From assembly GCA_029573715.1 (NCBI GenBank), contig JAKQDR010000164.1, forward strand, positions 1-39,140: a stretch of 39,140 bases of DNA, given 5' to 3'. A model generated the notes under the pieces. The model did no database searches and was not told the DNA's origin. It worked only from the letters and a program-made list of their open reading frames with translations. This document shows positions 17,686-26,458 of this stretch, one piece after another; within the stretch, counting starts at the first letter, position 1; every line of letters starts with the position of its first letter. Position numbers and translations under genes: made by a program. The stretch comes from a bacterium (GTDB lineage: Bacteria > Patescibacteriota > Microgenomatia > UBA1406 > GWC2-37-13).

Positions 17686-18374
17686 AAGAATTTCGTGTGT
17701 GAATTTGTGTTGTGTTGCTCGTTGACCACTTTGCCTTTATCAAGTTGAATTACTCGTTTATTGAGACTTGCGACAACATCGGTATTGTGCGTTGCAATGA
17801 CAATGGTGCGTGAAGGGGCAAGTGAAACAAATAGCTTCATAACATCCCATGTGGTTTTTGGATCGAGATTGCCGGTTGGCTCATCCGCAAGGAGTATTTT
17901 CCTGTCACCTGCGAGTGCTCGAGCGATGGCGACTCGCTGAAGCTCTCCGGCTGATAGCTGAATAGGGAACTCAAAGGCTTTTTTTTCAAGCCCAACATTT
18001 TTCAAATTATTCATGACTTCGTTTTTTTGAAACTGCGCAGGGACATGCTTCGCTCGTAAAGCGACCAGAACGTTTTCAAAAATATTTTTGTGAGGGATGA
18101 TTTTGAAATCCTGAAACACGAATCCAATATTTTGTCTGAACTCAGCAAGTCGATTGCCTGCAAGCTTGGTAACATCAATTGATGGATCTCCAACATTAAC
18201 CGACCCATGTGATGGCTTAAACACTCCCATCACCGCATTGAGAATGGTGCTTTTTCCCGCACCAGATGGGCCGACTAAAAATACAAATTCATTAGGTTGA
18301 ATCGAAAACGAAACATCATCTAATGCGTGAGAGCCATTTTTGAATGCGACGGTGACGTGATTGAATGAAATCAT
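17682..18374 (-). CDS. ftsE: Cell division ATP-binding protein FtsE
   Basis: 230-residue ABC ATPase. Walker A GPSGAGKST (~36-44), Q-loop FVFQDFK, signature LSAGELQRVAIARAL, Walker B ILLADEPTGNLD, and the H-loop ATHN are all present. The signature has Ala in place of the second Gly of LSGGE. It opens with MISFNHVTVAFKNG, typical of FtsE. It heads the ftsE-ftsX-peptidase-LTD-VanZ-CAP series. Seven bases before the ATG is TATACA preceded by TG (an extended -10), suggesting an almost leaderless mRNA. Confidence 0.96.
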   Translation of the reverse strand: MISFNHVTVAFKNGSHALDDVSFSIQPNEFVFLVGPSGAGKSTILNAVMGVFKPSHGSVNVGDPSIDVTKLAGNRLAEFRQNIGFVFQDFKIIPHKNIFENVLVALRAKHVPAQFQKNEVMNNLKNVGLEKKAFEFPIQLSAGELQRVAIARALAGDRKILLADEPTGNLDPKTTWDVMKLFVSLAPSRTIVIATHNTDVVASLNKRVIQLDKGKVVNEQHNTNSHTKFL

Positions 18375-18381
18375 GGGTGAG

Positions 18382-18390
18382 TGTATAACA
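18382..18390 (-). promoter_or_regulatory. Extended -10 promoter of ftsE
   Basis: On the minus strand, TG-T-TATACA followed by seven bases and the ftsE ATG (18374). A transcript starting the usual 7 bases after the hexamer would begin at or next to the start codon. Confidence 0.5.
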
Positions 18391-18402
18391 AGGAGCCAAT
18401 CT

Positions 18403-18867
18403 TTATTCGCTTATAACTTCTACTGAGCCGACATCCATTAGCCATCCTGCCTTTTGTGCAGTATTAGTTTGACCCCACACCTGAACTTTTTTGCCTATAT
18501 AAGTGCTCAAGTCTACCGTGCTTGATGTCAGATAAGCGGTTTGATCTTTTGCTCCTCGCTCCAGGTGATGGCTTCCTTCACCATCTATACCGCCCTCGCG
18601 AAGCACTCCTGTTGCTGTGTCCGTGAAGGTTTTTTTGTCAATGATGCCCGCTTTTGTCTCGGTGTCGACCCGTTGCACTTCGCTTGCAGATCCACCCGTT
18701 CCTTGAGTGCTGGTAGGGGTGAGTTGAGCAACCATAAATCCAGTTGCGGAACCCAATACAAAAGTAACCACTAAAATAATTCCTGCAATTTTAGTTGCTA
18801 CCATGGGCGTTTTCTCAATTGGTTTAATAACAGTCTCTGGGGTTTGGAAGGTTTGAGATTCTTGCAT
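18403..18867 (-). CDS. Membrane-anchored small extracytoplasmic protein, unknown function
   Basis: 154 residues. A polar N-terminus (~1-24) is followed by one transmembrane segment (IAGIILVVTFVLGSATGFMVA, ~28-48), then a Ser/Thr/Gly-rich stretch and a compact C-terminal module (~115-150) with the pattern TVDLSTYIGKKVQVWG...GWLMDVGSVEVI. This last part resembles small OB-fold-like beta domains that CPR genomes often attach to a membrane helix; the family is not certain. The gene sits between prfB and ftsE on the same strand. TG-T-TATCCT lies 12 bases before the ATG. Confidence 0.75.
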   Translation of the reverse strand: MQESQTFQTPETVIKPIEKTPMVATKIAGIILVVTFVLGSATGFMVAQLTPTSTQGTGGSASEVQRVDTETKAGIIDKKTFTDTATGVLREGGIDGEGSHHLERGAKDQTAYLTSSTVDLSTYIGKKVQVWGQTNTAQKAGWLMDVGSVEVISE

Positions 18868-18879
18868 AGTCTATGTGTC

Positions 18880-18888
18880 AGGATAACA
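18880..18888 (-). promoter_or_regulatory. Extended -10 promoter of the 154-residue protein gene
   Basis: On the minus strand TG-T-TATCCT, then 12 bases, then the ATG at 18867. It has the same TG-T-TAT core as the ftsE promoter. No -35 element is obvious. Confidence 0.4.
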
Positions 18889-18944
18889 AAAACCTTTTCG
18901 GTATGCAACGGCAGAATGATGTGAGTACTTGTGGGCAGTGGAGA

Positions 18945-19949
18945 TTAGTTGGGGCGTTTGAGATATGCTTCAATAAACGACTGGATATCACCGTCTAGCA
19001 CCGATGTGGTGTTTGATGTTTCATATTGAGTGCGTAAATCCTTCACCAGTTTATAAGGGTGAAGTACATACGAGCGGATTTGTCTTCCCCACCCTGCAAT
19101 TTTTTCTGTTTTAAATTGTTTTTGTGTCGTCTCGATTTCCTCTTGTTTTCGTTGCCAGAGTTTTGCTTTTAAAATACTTAAGGCGTTATCTCTGTTTTGT
19201 CGTTGTTCTCGCTCGGTTTGGCAGGTGACCACCAAGCCAGTTGGCTTGTGTGTCAGACGGACAGCTGAGGAAACTTTATTGACGTTTTGTCCGCCATGAC
19301 CTCCTGCACGGTAAAACTCCCATTCAACATCACTCTCCTTGATTTCGATATCACCGTTATCTTGTACGATGGGAAGCACCTCAACAAGTGCGAATGATGT
19401 TTGTCTGAGTTTGTCGGCATTGAAAGGAGATTGTCGAACCAGTCGATGAACTCCAGCCTCACAATGCATCAGTCCATAGGCAAATTCACCTCGCACATTC
19501 ATCACCACTGTTTTTATACCAGCCTCCTCACCATCAATCCAATCAAGCGTTTGGGTTTGCCATCCCTTGGACTCAAAGTAGCGTGTATACATTCGGTAGA
19601 GCATTTGTGCCCAATCCATTGCCTCAGTGCCCCCTTGTCCAGCGTGAATGCCAAAGATGCAATCACCGGCATCGTACGGGCCTGATAAAAATAATTGTAT
19701 CTCGTAGCTGTCAATCAGCTTTTGCGCATCATCTTGCTGGTTTTCGCTCAGCAGTAGTTCGATTAATTCAACATCCTCAATCATTTTTTTGATCTGAGAG
19801 ATACGTTGCATGACCTGCTTGCCTTCTTGAGGATTTTGCCACAAGGTTGAGTCGTATGTTTTTTGCTCTAAAATGGCAAGCTCCTTGATTTTCTCAGGAA
19901 TATTTAGTTTTACGCGGATAGCCTCAAAGCGCTGCATGATGTCTTCCAT
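18945..19949 (-). CDS. prfB: Peptide chain release factor 2
   Basis: 334 residues; releases finished peptides at UGA and UAA. The stop-codon-reading loop has the RF2 tripeptide SPF ([15 protein letters not shown]), and the hydrolysis motif is [16 protein letters not shown] with the universal GGQ. Its presence agrees with TGA being a real stop codon here. It begins at what corresponds to about residue 15-20 of E. coli RF2, so the N-terminal helix is slightly short. There is no CTT-TGA programmed frameshift site upstream: an in-frame TAA lies seven codons before the ATG. No Shine-Dalgarno site. Confidence 0.96.
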   Translation of the reverse strand: MEDIMQRFEAIRVKLNIPEKIKELAILEQKTYDSTLWQNPQEGKQVMQRISQIKKMIEDVELIELLLSENQQDDAQKLIDSYEIQLFLSGPYDAGDCIFGIHAGQGGTEAMDWAQMLYRMYTRYFESKGWQTQTLDWIDGEEAGIKTVVMNVRGEFAYGLMHCEAGVHRLVRQSPFNADKLRQTSFALVEVLPIVQDNGDIEIKESDVEWEFYRAGGHGGQNVNKVSSAVRLTHKPTGLVVTCQTEREQRQNRDNALSILKAKLWQRKQEEIETTQKQFKTEKIAGWGRQIRSYVLHPYKLVKDLRTQYETSNTTSVLDGDIQSFIEAYLKRPN

Positions 19950-20000
19950 AGAAACAGGAGTTATGAATTAATTGCGCAATGACAAAAGGAGAGTCGCCAC

Positions 20001-20020
20001 ACAAGCTTCGTTAGCTTTGT
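20001..20020 (-). terminator. Small hairpin after the PilM-like gene (weak terminator candidate)
   Basis: ACAAGCT and AGCTTtGT can pair (one bulged T) around TCGTT, directly after the stop codon at 20021. No T run follows on the minus strand. A separate 10-bp palindrome ATTGCGCAAT is at 19971-19980, between this gene and prfB. Confidence 0.25.
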
Positions 20021-21520
20021 TCATTTTATATCTGCGCCGATGACAATAATCACATCTGCCGAAGGGGTTCCTGTTTGATCCACAAATGCAGGACTCCCAA
20101 TTGAGCTTGCAATATCGGTAGCGATGACTTCTTTCAAATAGCTTTTTTCTGGATCGACTTGCACCTCAGATTGGAGGTAGTCGTAAGAGGCTGCGTTGCC
20201 GGTGGTGATGTCTTCGTAACCTTTTGATTCCAGAAGCGATTTGATTACTCCGGCTTGCCCTGCGACTCCTGTGCCATTGAGCACGCGCACCGAAACTTCT
20301 TCCCGCTTCACCTCAATGGTGGGGGTGGGGGTGGGGGGCGGCTCAGTCGGCTCCGGTGTTGGTGTCGGGGTTGATACTACTGCAAATGGCAGTGTAACTC
20401 CGCCACCGCTTCTTCCTTGTGCAATAACATAAAAGACACCAAATGTGACGAGAAAGATCAGCACAAAGAGCAAAATTTCTTTTGGAAATCGGAATTTTTT
20501 GGGTGTTTCTGTGGTCAACATAGATGATTGAGGAGAATGGGTAATTGACTGGTGCTTTGCAACAGTCTTTGATTCGCTTCCTATTTTAGCATATGGGAAT
20601 GCTTTTGCCTCTTGAATTGCGACGTATGCGCCAAACAAATCACTATAGGAAAGAATGGGAAATGCAGTGGCGGGATTATCTTTACCCTCGATTTGCATGA
20701 GGAATTCTTTGTAGAACTGAGGAACTATTCGTTTGAGTGGGTTTGTCCAAACACCCACATTTTTGGTAAATGTATCTTGGCGGATAGCATCTGCATCTGA
20801 GCCCGTGATTATCATTCGATTGAACTTGTGGGCTTTTTGCGCAAATTCATCTGCCTTTTGGCGCAAAAATGCCTCAAGCTCAGTTGGTGCGACACTTTTC
20901 TTGCTCCAAGGTGGTATTTCAGGAAGCGGTCCATACGTGTCATATACTAATCCGGAGACTTCTTTATTTTCATAGGTGGTAAAGAGAATGTGCTCATGCT
21001 TATCCAGTCGCAAGGTGCGCTCGAAAATGGTGAAGTATGCGAGGTGTTCGGGCACCACGTAGGCGAGTTTGAAATCAAGCAGGTCAAGCGCCTGGTCGAT
21101 GATGGTAAGTTGAGCTCGGGGAAGCGCGTATACAAAACCGATTTTTTTATTTTCGAATTCTCGTACAAACATTTCAAATGCATATTCTTCGATGCGAATG
21201 TGGTGATGCTTTTGAAATTGTTCTTTTAGAAACACATGATATGCTGTTTTGTCAGTCTCGAGAGGTATCTCAGTGCGAAAAAGTGTGTATACATCATGAT
21301 CAAGCACCACCGATACTTCGGTATCCTTAAACAACCTGCCCCCCACTGATAACGACTCCTTGAGCGCCGAAGTGATGAGTTCAACAGAAGTGAATTTCCC
21401 CCCCTCAATAAGCTTTTTTTCAAATGTCTTCTCGCTCCAGTAGGATTCAACCGCACTCAACACTCCCTTTTTCACTTGAATACCACGGATGGTGTGGGGA
21501 TGGATTCGTGCGACGATCAT
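20021..21520 (-). CDS. PilM-like N-terminal region, membrane helix and LytR_C-type C-terminal domain
   Basis: 499 residues. Residues ~1-310 resemble the actin-like PilM/type IV pilus assembly fold: IVARIHPHTIRGIQVKKG (phosphate-1-like start), VSVVLDHDVYTLFRTEIPLE, FVYALPRAQLTIIDQALDLL, and ILFTTYENKEVSGLVY. A transmembrane helix follows (~347-367), then a Pro/Thr/Glu linker (~383-402) and a C-terminal domain (~408-496) starting VSVRVLNGTGVAGQAG, characteristic of LytR_C. A cytoplasmic actin-like module is thus tied to an extracytoplasmic wall-associated domain. No pilN/O/Q or LytR catalytic domain is adjacent. The ATG at 21520 is chosen over a start 17 codons upstream because a TACTAT box lies 6 bases before it and the domain begins there. 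The PilM assignment is moderate. Confidence 0.75.
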   Translation of the reverse strand: MIVARIHPHTIRGIQVKKGVLSAVESYWSEKTFEKKLIEGGKFTSVELITSALKESLSVGGRLFKDTEVSVVLDHDVYTLFRTEIPLETDKTAYHVFLKEQFQKHHHIRIEEYAFEMFVREFENKKIGFVYALPRAQLTIIDQALDLLDFKLAYVVPEHLAYFTIFERTLRLDKHEHILFTTYENKEVSGLVYDTYGPLPEIPPWSKKSVAPTELEAFLRQKADEFAQKAHKFNRMIITGSDADAIRQDTFTKNVGVWTNPLKRIVPQFYKEFLMQIEGKDNPATAFPILSYSDLFGAYVAIQEAKAFPYAKIGSESKTVAKHQSITHSPQSSMLTTETPKKFRFPKEILLFVLIFLVTFGVFYVIAQGRSGGGVTLPFAVVSTPTPTPEPTEPPPTPTPTIEVKREEVSVRVLNGTGVAGQAGVIKSLLESKGYEDITTGNAASYDYLQSEVQVDPEKSYLKEVIATDIASSIGSPAFVDQTGTPSADVIIVIGADIK

Positions 21521-21526
21521 ATATTC

Positions 21527-21532
21527 ATAGTA
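21527..21532 (-). promoter_or_regulatory. -10 element of the PilM-like gene
   Basis: TACTAT on the minus strand, 6 bases before the ATG at 21520. If used, the transcript starts at the start codon. It diverges from the dnaG promoter. Confidence 0.45.
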
Positions 21533-21614
21533 GAACAAACAATAACGTTTTGCAAGATGAAAAGAACTCAAAAATATTCATACACATAAGAGCCCCACCC
21601 ACGCGGCTTTAGAC

Positions 21615-21620
21615 TATACT
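21615..21620 (+). promoter_or_regulatory. -10 element of dnaG
   Basis: TATACT, followed by six bases (ATGCGT) and ATG at 21627. A start site 7 bases downstream of the hexamer coincides with the second ATG, which favours 21627 over the ATG at 21621. Confidence 0.5.
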
Positions 21621-21626
21621 ATGCGT

Positions 21627-23411
21627 ATGACGTACACGTCGGTCGTTGATGATATTAAACAAAAAATTGATATAGTGGAGCTTGTAGGTTCGTATGTTTC
21701 CCTAAAACGTGCCGGAAAGTATTTTAAAGCTCCCTGCCCATTCCATCAAGAAAAAACTCCTTCTTTTGTGGTTTCTCCCGATATTGGAAGGTGGCACTGT
21801 TTTGGCGCCTGTCATGAAGGAGGAGACATATTCAGTTTTGTCATGAAATGGGAAAATATTACTTTTGCCGAAGCTCTGCGTATGCTTGCGGAGCGAGCAG
21901 GAGTGACACTTCCTGAAAACACGCAGAAAGCAGGATATCAAGATGAGGAATCAGGCAAAAAAGAAATCATATTTTCCATCAATGAGTTGGCAATGCGCTA
22001 CTACCATCATGTGCTTGTGCATACTGCTGTCGCCGGGGCCGCTCGGTCATATCTTGATGGGCGTGCGATAAGCTCAAAAATCATTGACACCTTTCAGCTC
22101 GGGTATGCACCAGAGGGATGGTCGAATTTGGTTGATTACCTCAGTAAAAAGGGCATTGCTTCAGCCGATATGGAGTTGACGGGATTGTGTGTGATAGGAA
22201 GCCGAGGCTTGTACGATAGATTTCGTGGCAGACTTATGTTTCCCATCAGAAATACGCGCGGTCAAGTCTTGGGATTTTCGGGCAGACTCATCAAGGAAAA
22301 CCCCTCAGAAAAAGATGGAGGGAAGTACATCAACACACCCGAAACGCTCGTTTATCATAAACGAGAAAGTCTGTTTGGATTCTTTCAATCAAAAGATGAT
22401 ATCAGAGCCAAAGATACAGCGGTTATTGTGGAAGGTGAGTTTGACATGATTGTTCCCTATGAAAAAGGCTTTACCAATTTCGTTGCGATAAAAGGGTCTG
22501 CATTCACCCGAGAACAGCTTCAGGTGCTTCGCAGATATTGCTCGCGTCTCATACTTGCGCTAGATAATGACCCCGCCGGTTTTGATGCGTTGAAAAAAGC
22601 GGTTCGAGATGCGGAGGAGTTTGGGTTTGATGTCTATGTGTGTGCGATGCCGGGAGGGAAAGATCCAGATGAAGCAGTTCGGGCAGATGCAGTTGCGTTT
22701 AAGAAGGCGCTTCAGGATGCGCCTCCCGTATACGATTATCTTATTGACCATCTGTTTTCGACCGTTAATACTGAAGATTCCTATTCAAAAAGCAGATTTG
22801 CTCAAGAGATTTCTCCCTATATACGGGGCATCGCAAATCCAATTGTGCGGACGCATTACGTCCAAAAACTCGCGACACTTCTTCACACGACACCGGAGTC
22901 TATTACTGCCATGATGCAAGATCAAAATAAAACTTTCCGAAAACCTGAAAAAGACAACCAAGATGATTCCAAATCGTCACGTGAACCTGATAGGCCCACA
23001 TCATTGGCTATGAAATTCCTTGCCCTGCTTTTGAGTGGCACGCTTTCATCTGATATTCGTTCACAGATTTTTGTAAACGTGCAACCAGTTGACCTTCCCG
23101 ATGGACCATATCGAGCACTTTTTGAAAAATACAAAATGTATCACGAAGATGAGTCTGCGCAATCGATGCGTTTTGTTTCGACACTCAGTCATGAGTTGCG
23201 GGGGGCATTTGATGAACTATTTATGTTCGCTTCCACCCTTGACCAGGCCGACGGCAAATATGCGCTGCGCTTGGGTTTGGAACTTCGTAAGTCACGCATC
23301 ACTCGCATGATTCAAGAACTTGCGGATGCAAAAGAAGAGGGAACAGACGACACCCTCTCTCACCTTGCTACAGATCGCATTGCGGTGGAAAAACAGCTCG
23401 CTTTGTTGTAA
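21627..23411 (+). CDS. dnaG: DNA primase
   Basis: 594 residues; makes RNA primers at the replication fork. The CHC2 zinc ribbon is complete (Cys37, His40, Cys58, Cys62 in PCPFHQEKTPSF and WHCFGACHEGGD). The RNA-polymerase core follows, with the RGRLMFPI motif near 200. The TOPRIM part has Glu269 in VEGEFD and Asp313/Asp315 in ALDNDPAG. The C-terminus (~455-594) is a helical region where the DnaB-binding domain is expected. It precedes rpoD, as in the classic dnaG-rpoD operon, but no rpsU is seen. An ATG two codons earlier (21621) overlaps nothing else but abuts the -10 box. Confidence 0.96.
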   Translation: MTYTSVVDDIKQKIDIVELVGSYVSLKRAGKYFKAPCPFHQEKTPSFVVSPDIGRWHCFGACHEGGDIFSFVMKWENITFAEALRMLAERAGVTLPENTQKAGYQDEESGKKEIIFSINELAMRYYHHVLVHTAVAGAARSYLDGRAISSKIIDTFQLGYAPEGWSNLVDYLSKKGIASADMELTGLCVIGSRGLYDRFRGRLMFPIRNTRGQVLGFSGRLIKENPSEKDGGKYINTPETLVYHKRESLFGFFQSKDDIRAKDTAVIVEGEFDMIVPYEKGFTNFVAIKGSAFTREQLQVLRRYCSRLILALDNDPAGFDALKKAVRDAEEFGFDVYVCAMPGGKDPDEAVRADAVAFKKALQDAPPVYDYLIDHLFSTVNTEDSYSKSRFAQEISPYIRGIANPIVRTHYVQKLATLLHTTPESITAMMQDQNKTFRKPEKDNQDDSKSSREPDRPTSLAMKFLALLLSGTLSSDIRSQIFVNVQPVDLPDGPYRALFEKYKMYHEDESAQSMRFVSTLSHELRGAFDELFMFASTLDQADGKYALRLGLELRKSRITRMIQELADAKEEGTDDTLSHLATDRIAVEKQLALL

Positions 23412-23450
23412 AATTGGATTGTTTATTGTTCTATCCATGCACGTATAGCG

Positions 23451-23476
23451 ACCCAAAAAGCTTTGACTGTTTGGGT
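23451..23476 (+). other. Inverted repeat in the dnaG-rpoD gap
   Basis: ACCCAAA (23451-23457) and TTTGGGT (23470-23476) form a 7-bp stem with a 12-base loop that contains AAGCTT. No T run follows, so it is not a typical terminator. It may modulate rpoD expression or mRNA processing between the two genes. Confidence 0.3.
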
Positions 23477-23532
23477 GAAGCGCTCAAGCGAATGTGTGGT
23501 TTATAGCTTGGTGTATGGGGCATACAAACACC

Positions 23533-24888
23533 ATGGCTAAATCTAAAACCTCTTCAAAACCAAACAAAAAGCGCAGCCTTTCGTCTGTAAAAAGCAAATC
23601 CTCATCTGTTAAAAAGCGCGTTGTTGTGCCTGCTAAAAAACACAAGCCAACTAAGCCGACTAAAAAACCCGCAAAGAAAGTGACAGCCGTGCGAAAGGAT
23701 AGCGTAAAAAAACTACGTAAATCCAAACCGCACAAAAATGTGTCGACTACAGATGTAACCGGTTTCTCTCAGCCCACTAAAAAGCGCACATCAAAAGATG
23801 AGGAAGTCAAACTCCTCAAGGCTGCACGTGATTTGCTTCGACAGGGCAAAGAAGATGGGTTTCTTGTCCAAGACGATATCATGATGGTCTACTCAGAACC
23901 AGAGCTTCACATCGAAGAAATTGATGAATTTTTTATTCAAGCATTTGCCCTCGGGATTGACATTTTCGAATCCATATCGACACGAGATGATGCGGATATG
24001 TTTAAGTCGGCCGAAGATATGGAGCGGGAGCTTGAACAACTGGTCGGACTCAAACATGGAGAGTCGCTAGATCCCATTAAAAAGTATCTGAAAGAGATTG
24101 GCCGAACACCGCTATTATCGTTTGAAGAAGAGATTGCCCTTGCCAAAGCATTTGAAAAAAAGGACATGGCTGCAAAAGAAAAGTTGACCCGTGCCAACTT
24201 GCGATTAGTGGTCTCTATTGCAAAAAAATACCTTGGGAGAAGGTTGTCGTTTTTAGATCTTATTCAAGAGGGAAATAAGGGGCTGATACGCGGAGTAGAA
24301 AAGTATGACTGGCGGCGCGGATTCAAATTTTCAACATATGCAACATGGTGGATTAGGCAGGCCATCACTCGGGCCATCGCCGACCAGTCGCGCACTATCC
24401 GTATACCTGTCCACATGGTTGATCAGATAAACAGATTTTATAAAACTCAACGAAGGCTCGCTCAAAAATTCGGGAAAGAACCGGATGTGAAACAAATCGC
24501 CAAAGAGATGGAGATATCGGTTGATGATGTCGAAAATCTCATGAAGATATCGCAACAGCCAAAGTCGCTCTCAACACCGGTAGGCGAGGATAAGGAAGCA
24601 ACACTTGAGCAGTTTGTGGCAGACACCACTCAACCAACAATGTACGACAGAGTGAGCAGGGAACTTCTCAAAGATGCGGTCGCTGATGTACTTGAAACTC
24701 TCTCTCCACGCGAGAAGAAAGTTCTGGCGATGCGGTTTGGACTTGAGGATGGTAAGCCCAAGACCCTTGAGGAAGTGGGCAAAGAATTTAAGGTCACGCG
24801 TGAGCGCATCAGGCAAATTGAAGCCAAAGCAATTCGCAAATTGAAGCATCCGACACGTGCCAGAAAACTTAGGGATTACCTGGAATAA
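23533..24888 (+). CDS. rpoD: Primary sigma factor of RNA polymerase (RpoD/SigA)
   Basis: 451 residues. A Lys/Ser/Thr-rich tail (~1-85) is followed by a short region-1.1-like part, region 1.2 ([21 protein letters not shown]), regions 2.1-2.4 ([55 protein letters not shown], then [10 protein letters not shown]), region 3 ([11 protein letters not shown]) and region 4 ([42 protein letters not shown]). The regions that read -10 and -35 boxes match housekeeping sigma-70, so TATAAT/TTGACA promoters are expected. The ATG at 23533 (MAKSKTSSK) is preferred; an ATG at 23515 preceded by TATAGC at 7 bases is an alternative. Confidence 0.95.
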   Translation: MAKSKTSSKPNKKRSLSSVKSKSSSVKKRVVVPAKKHKPTKPTKKPAKKVTAVRKDSVKKLRKSKPHKNVSTTDVTGFSQPTKKRTSKDEEVKLLKAARDLLRQGKEDGFLVQDDIMMVYSEPELHIEEIDEFFIQAFALGIDIFESISTRDDADMFKSAEDMERELEQLVGLKHGESLDPIKKYLKEIGRTPLLSFEEEIALAKAFEKKDMAAKEKLTRANLRLVVSIAKKYLGRRLSFLDLIQEGNKGLIRGVEKYDWRRGFKFSTYATWWIRQAITRAIADQSRTIRIPVHMVDQINRFYKTQRRLAQKFGKEPDVKQIAKEMEISVDDVENLMKISQQPKSLSTPVGEDKEATLEQFVADTTQPTMYDRVSRELLKDAVADVLETLSPREKKVLAMRFGLEDGKPKTLEEVGKEFKVTRERIRQIEAKAIRKLKHPTRARKLRDYLE

Positions 24889-24919
24889 TTGAGATGCTTT
24901 TGCGTGTGCATCTGATATT

Positions 24920-24928
24920 TGCTAGTAT
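24920..24928 (+). promoter_or_regulatory. Extended -10 promoter of the CPBP gene
   Basis: TG-C-TAGTAT followed by 11 bases and the ATG at 24940. The sequence around it (TTTGCTAGTAT) resembles that before the gene at 28859 (CTTGCTATACT). Confidence 0.4.
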
Positions 24929-24939
24929 GTGTGCCAGCT

Positions 24940-25617
24940 ATGTCTGAATCGACCGGTAATCAACATATAACAAAACACAAGAAAACCTCTTCCACTCAAA
25001 AAGCACTCAATGTATGGGGGATAGTGCTTGCAACATGGGCGATATATCGATCAACGATTGGAGCAACAGCGCCCATTTTTTTTGATGAAGTACTGCTAAA
25101 GCCGCTTCTTTTTATCGGCCCGGTATTGTGGTACATAACAATCATAGAGAAAAAAACCTTCCTGCAAGGGATTTGGTTACAGGTTAACGATTGGAAAAAA
25201 GATGGCCTGGTGGCACTGCTTATTTCGCTTCCCATTGTATTACTCTTGGCGTATTCTCTATTTTTTCTCGGATTCACTGTTACGGGGCCAAGGCTTGTTC
25301 TCTTTTCTCTTGTGGCGCTTGGCATGACCTTTTCTGAGGAAATATTGTCACGAGGGTTTGTTGCTCGACACATATGGGAGGAAAAGAAAAACATCATAAT
25401 CACCGTAGCTCAGGCGAGCGCACTCCATCTCTTTTTGCGCATACCGCGCATGATGACAACTCCGGAGCTTTTTGGACAGAAATTATTCGCCTTTGCCATC
25501 GCCGAAGTCACCCTCAGTGTCGTGCTCACGACGCTTTTTATATGGCGAAGAAACCTGCTTCCCGTTTTGGTCGTTCGATATCTGTACACGCTAACTCTTA
25601 TGAGTCTTTTGATGTAG
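24940..25617 (+). CDS. CPBP-family intramembrane metalloprotease-like protein
   Basis: 225 residues with about six to seven hydrophobic helices. The CPBP/Rce1/Abi motif 1 is present as SEEILSRGFV (Glu133, Glu134, Arg138). His163 in ASALHLFLR fits motif 2, though the usual Phe four residues earlier is Ala. The third motif (usually His followed by Asn/Asp) reads VVRYLYTL, with Arg213 in place of His, so activity is uncertain. Family members cleave or process membrane peptides and prenylated substrates in several systems, including bacteriocin immunity. It is 51 bases after rpoD. TG-C-TAGTAT ends 11 bases before the ATG at 24940, so it may have its own promoter. Confidence 0.8.
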   Translation: MSESTGNQHITKHKKTSSTQKALNVWGIVLATWAIYRSTIGATAPIFFDEVLLKPLLFIGPVLWYITIIEKKTFLQGIWLQVNDWKKDGLVALLISLPIVLLLAYSLFFLGFTVTGPRLVLFSLVALGMTFSEEILSRGFVARHIWEEKKNIIITVAQASALHLFLRIPRMMTTPELFGQKLFAFAIAEVTLSVVLTTLFIWRRNLLPVLVVRYLYTLTLMSLLM

Positions 25618-25624
25618 AGCCGGC

Positions 25625-26449
25625 TTACTGACTTTTACTCTTTCGCATTTTTTGTATGGGGAGTGCGATGTGTTTGTACCACAGATAGTACAGTTTACGC
25701 CACCCCTTCGCATGCTTTTGAGTGAAATACAGTTGATTTTGAAATGCCACATTTTGAATGGTCTTTGAATCAAACTCAGTACCTATGGTTGATTCATGAT
25801 GATGTTCGACTACTACGTGTGGCATGAGGTATACTCCCCACCCCCGTTGTCTTGCTCGATATGATAAATCGACATCTTCCCAATAGAAAGGGTTATACGT
25901 GGTGTCAAAACCCCCAAGCATCCGCCACATCGATGTGCGCATGATGCACGCACCCCCCTCTGCCCATGCAGTCGATAGAACGAGATTTGGGTTTTCTGTA
26001 TCAGGTGAAGTATAAGAAACCGCCATATGGTGATAGAGCCCTCGAGCAAAATAGAGCCTGTTTCTGCCAACCAGCTTGCCGTCTTTTTCTTTTTGGGCGA
26101 AACTCACCGCAAACACGTTGCTGTTTGTTTCAAGATACTGATGTGCATGGTGCCATCTGGTGTCATTTAATTTAACATCAGTATTGAGAAGCATGATGTA
26201 ATCTGTTTTAACTTGCGCCACTCCATCATTGACCGAACCTGCAAAACCAACATTTTTTGTGTGATTAATCCAGGTAATGGTATGAGCTATGTTTTCTGGG
26301 ATGTGCAAATCGCGGGGGAGTGTGGATTGAGGGTCATCGTTTACGATAACCAGAGAACATCCTGGGAGATAGGTTACATTATGCAAAAGATAATCGCTGA
26401 ATGCTCGTAAGCGTTTATACACTGGAATAACAACGGTAACATTTGACAT
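25625..26449 (-). CDS. Glycosyltransferase family 2 (rhamnosyltransferase-like)
   Basis: 274 residues, GT-A fold. It begins VTVVIPVYKRL, has NVGFAGSVNDGV (donor site), the metal-binding region MLLNTDVKL, the acceptor loop GGACIMRTSMWRMLGGFD, and the catalytic-base motif YWEDVDLSYRARQRGW. It resembles inverting rhamnosyl- and related transferases that build surface polysaccharide. It sits 9 bases after the GT4 gene in a GT2-NUDIX-GT4-GT2 series, and ends 7 bases from the convergent CPBP gene. The sugar and acceptor are unknown. No Shine-Dalgarno site. Confidence 0.92.
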   Translation of the reverse strand: MSNVTVVIPVYKRLRAFSDYLLHNVTYLPGCSLVIVNDDPQSTLPRDLHIPENIAHTITWINHTKNVGFAGSVNDGVAQVKTDYIMLLNTDVKLNDTRWHHAHQYLETNSNVFAVSFAQKEKDGKLVGRNRLYFARGLYHHMAVSYTSPDTENPNLVLSTAWAEGGACIMRTSMWRMLGGFDTTYNPFYWEDVDLSYRARQRGWGVYLMPHVVVEHHHESTIGTEFDSKTIQNVAFQNQLYFTQKHAKGWRKLYYLWYKHIALPIQKMRKSKSQ

Positions 26450-26458
26450 AGTGTGCGG

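Noticed and set aside
19940-20000. Programmed frameshift at the start of prfB as in E. coli
   Set aside because: No CTTTGA slip site with an upstream anti-Shine-Dalgarno-like element; the frame is closed by TAA seven codons upstream of the ATG.
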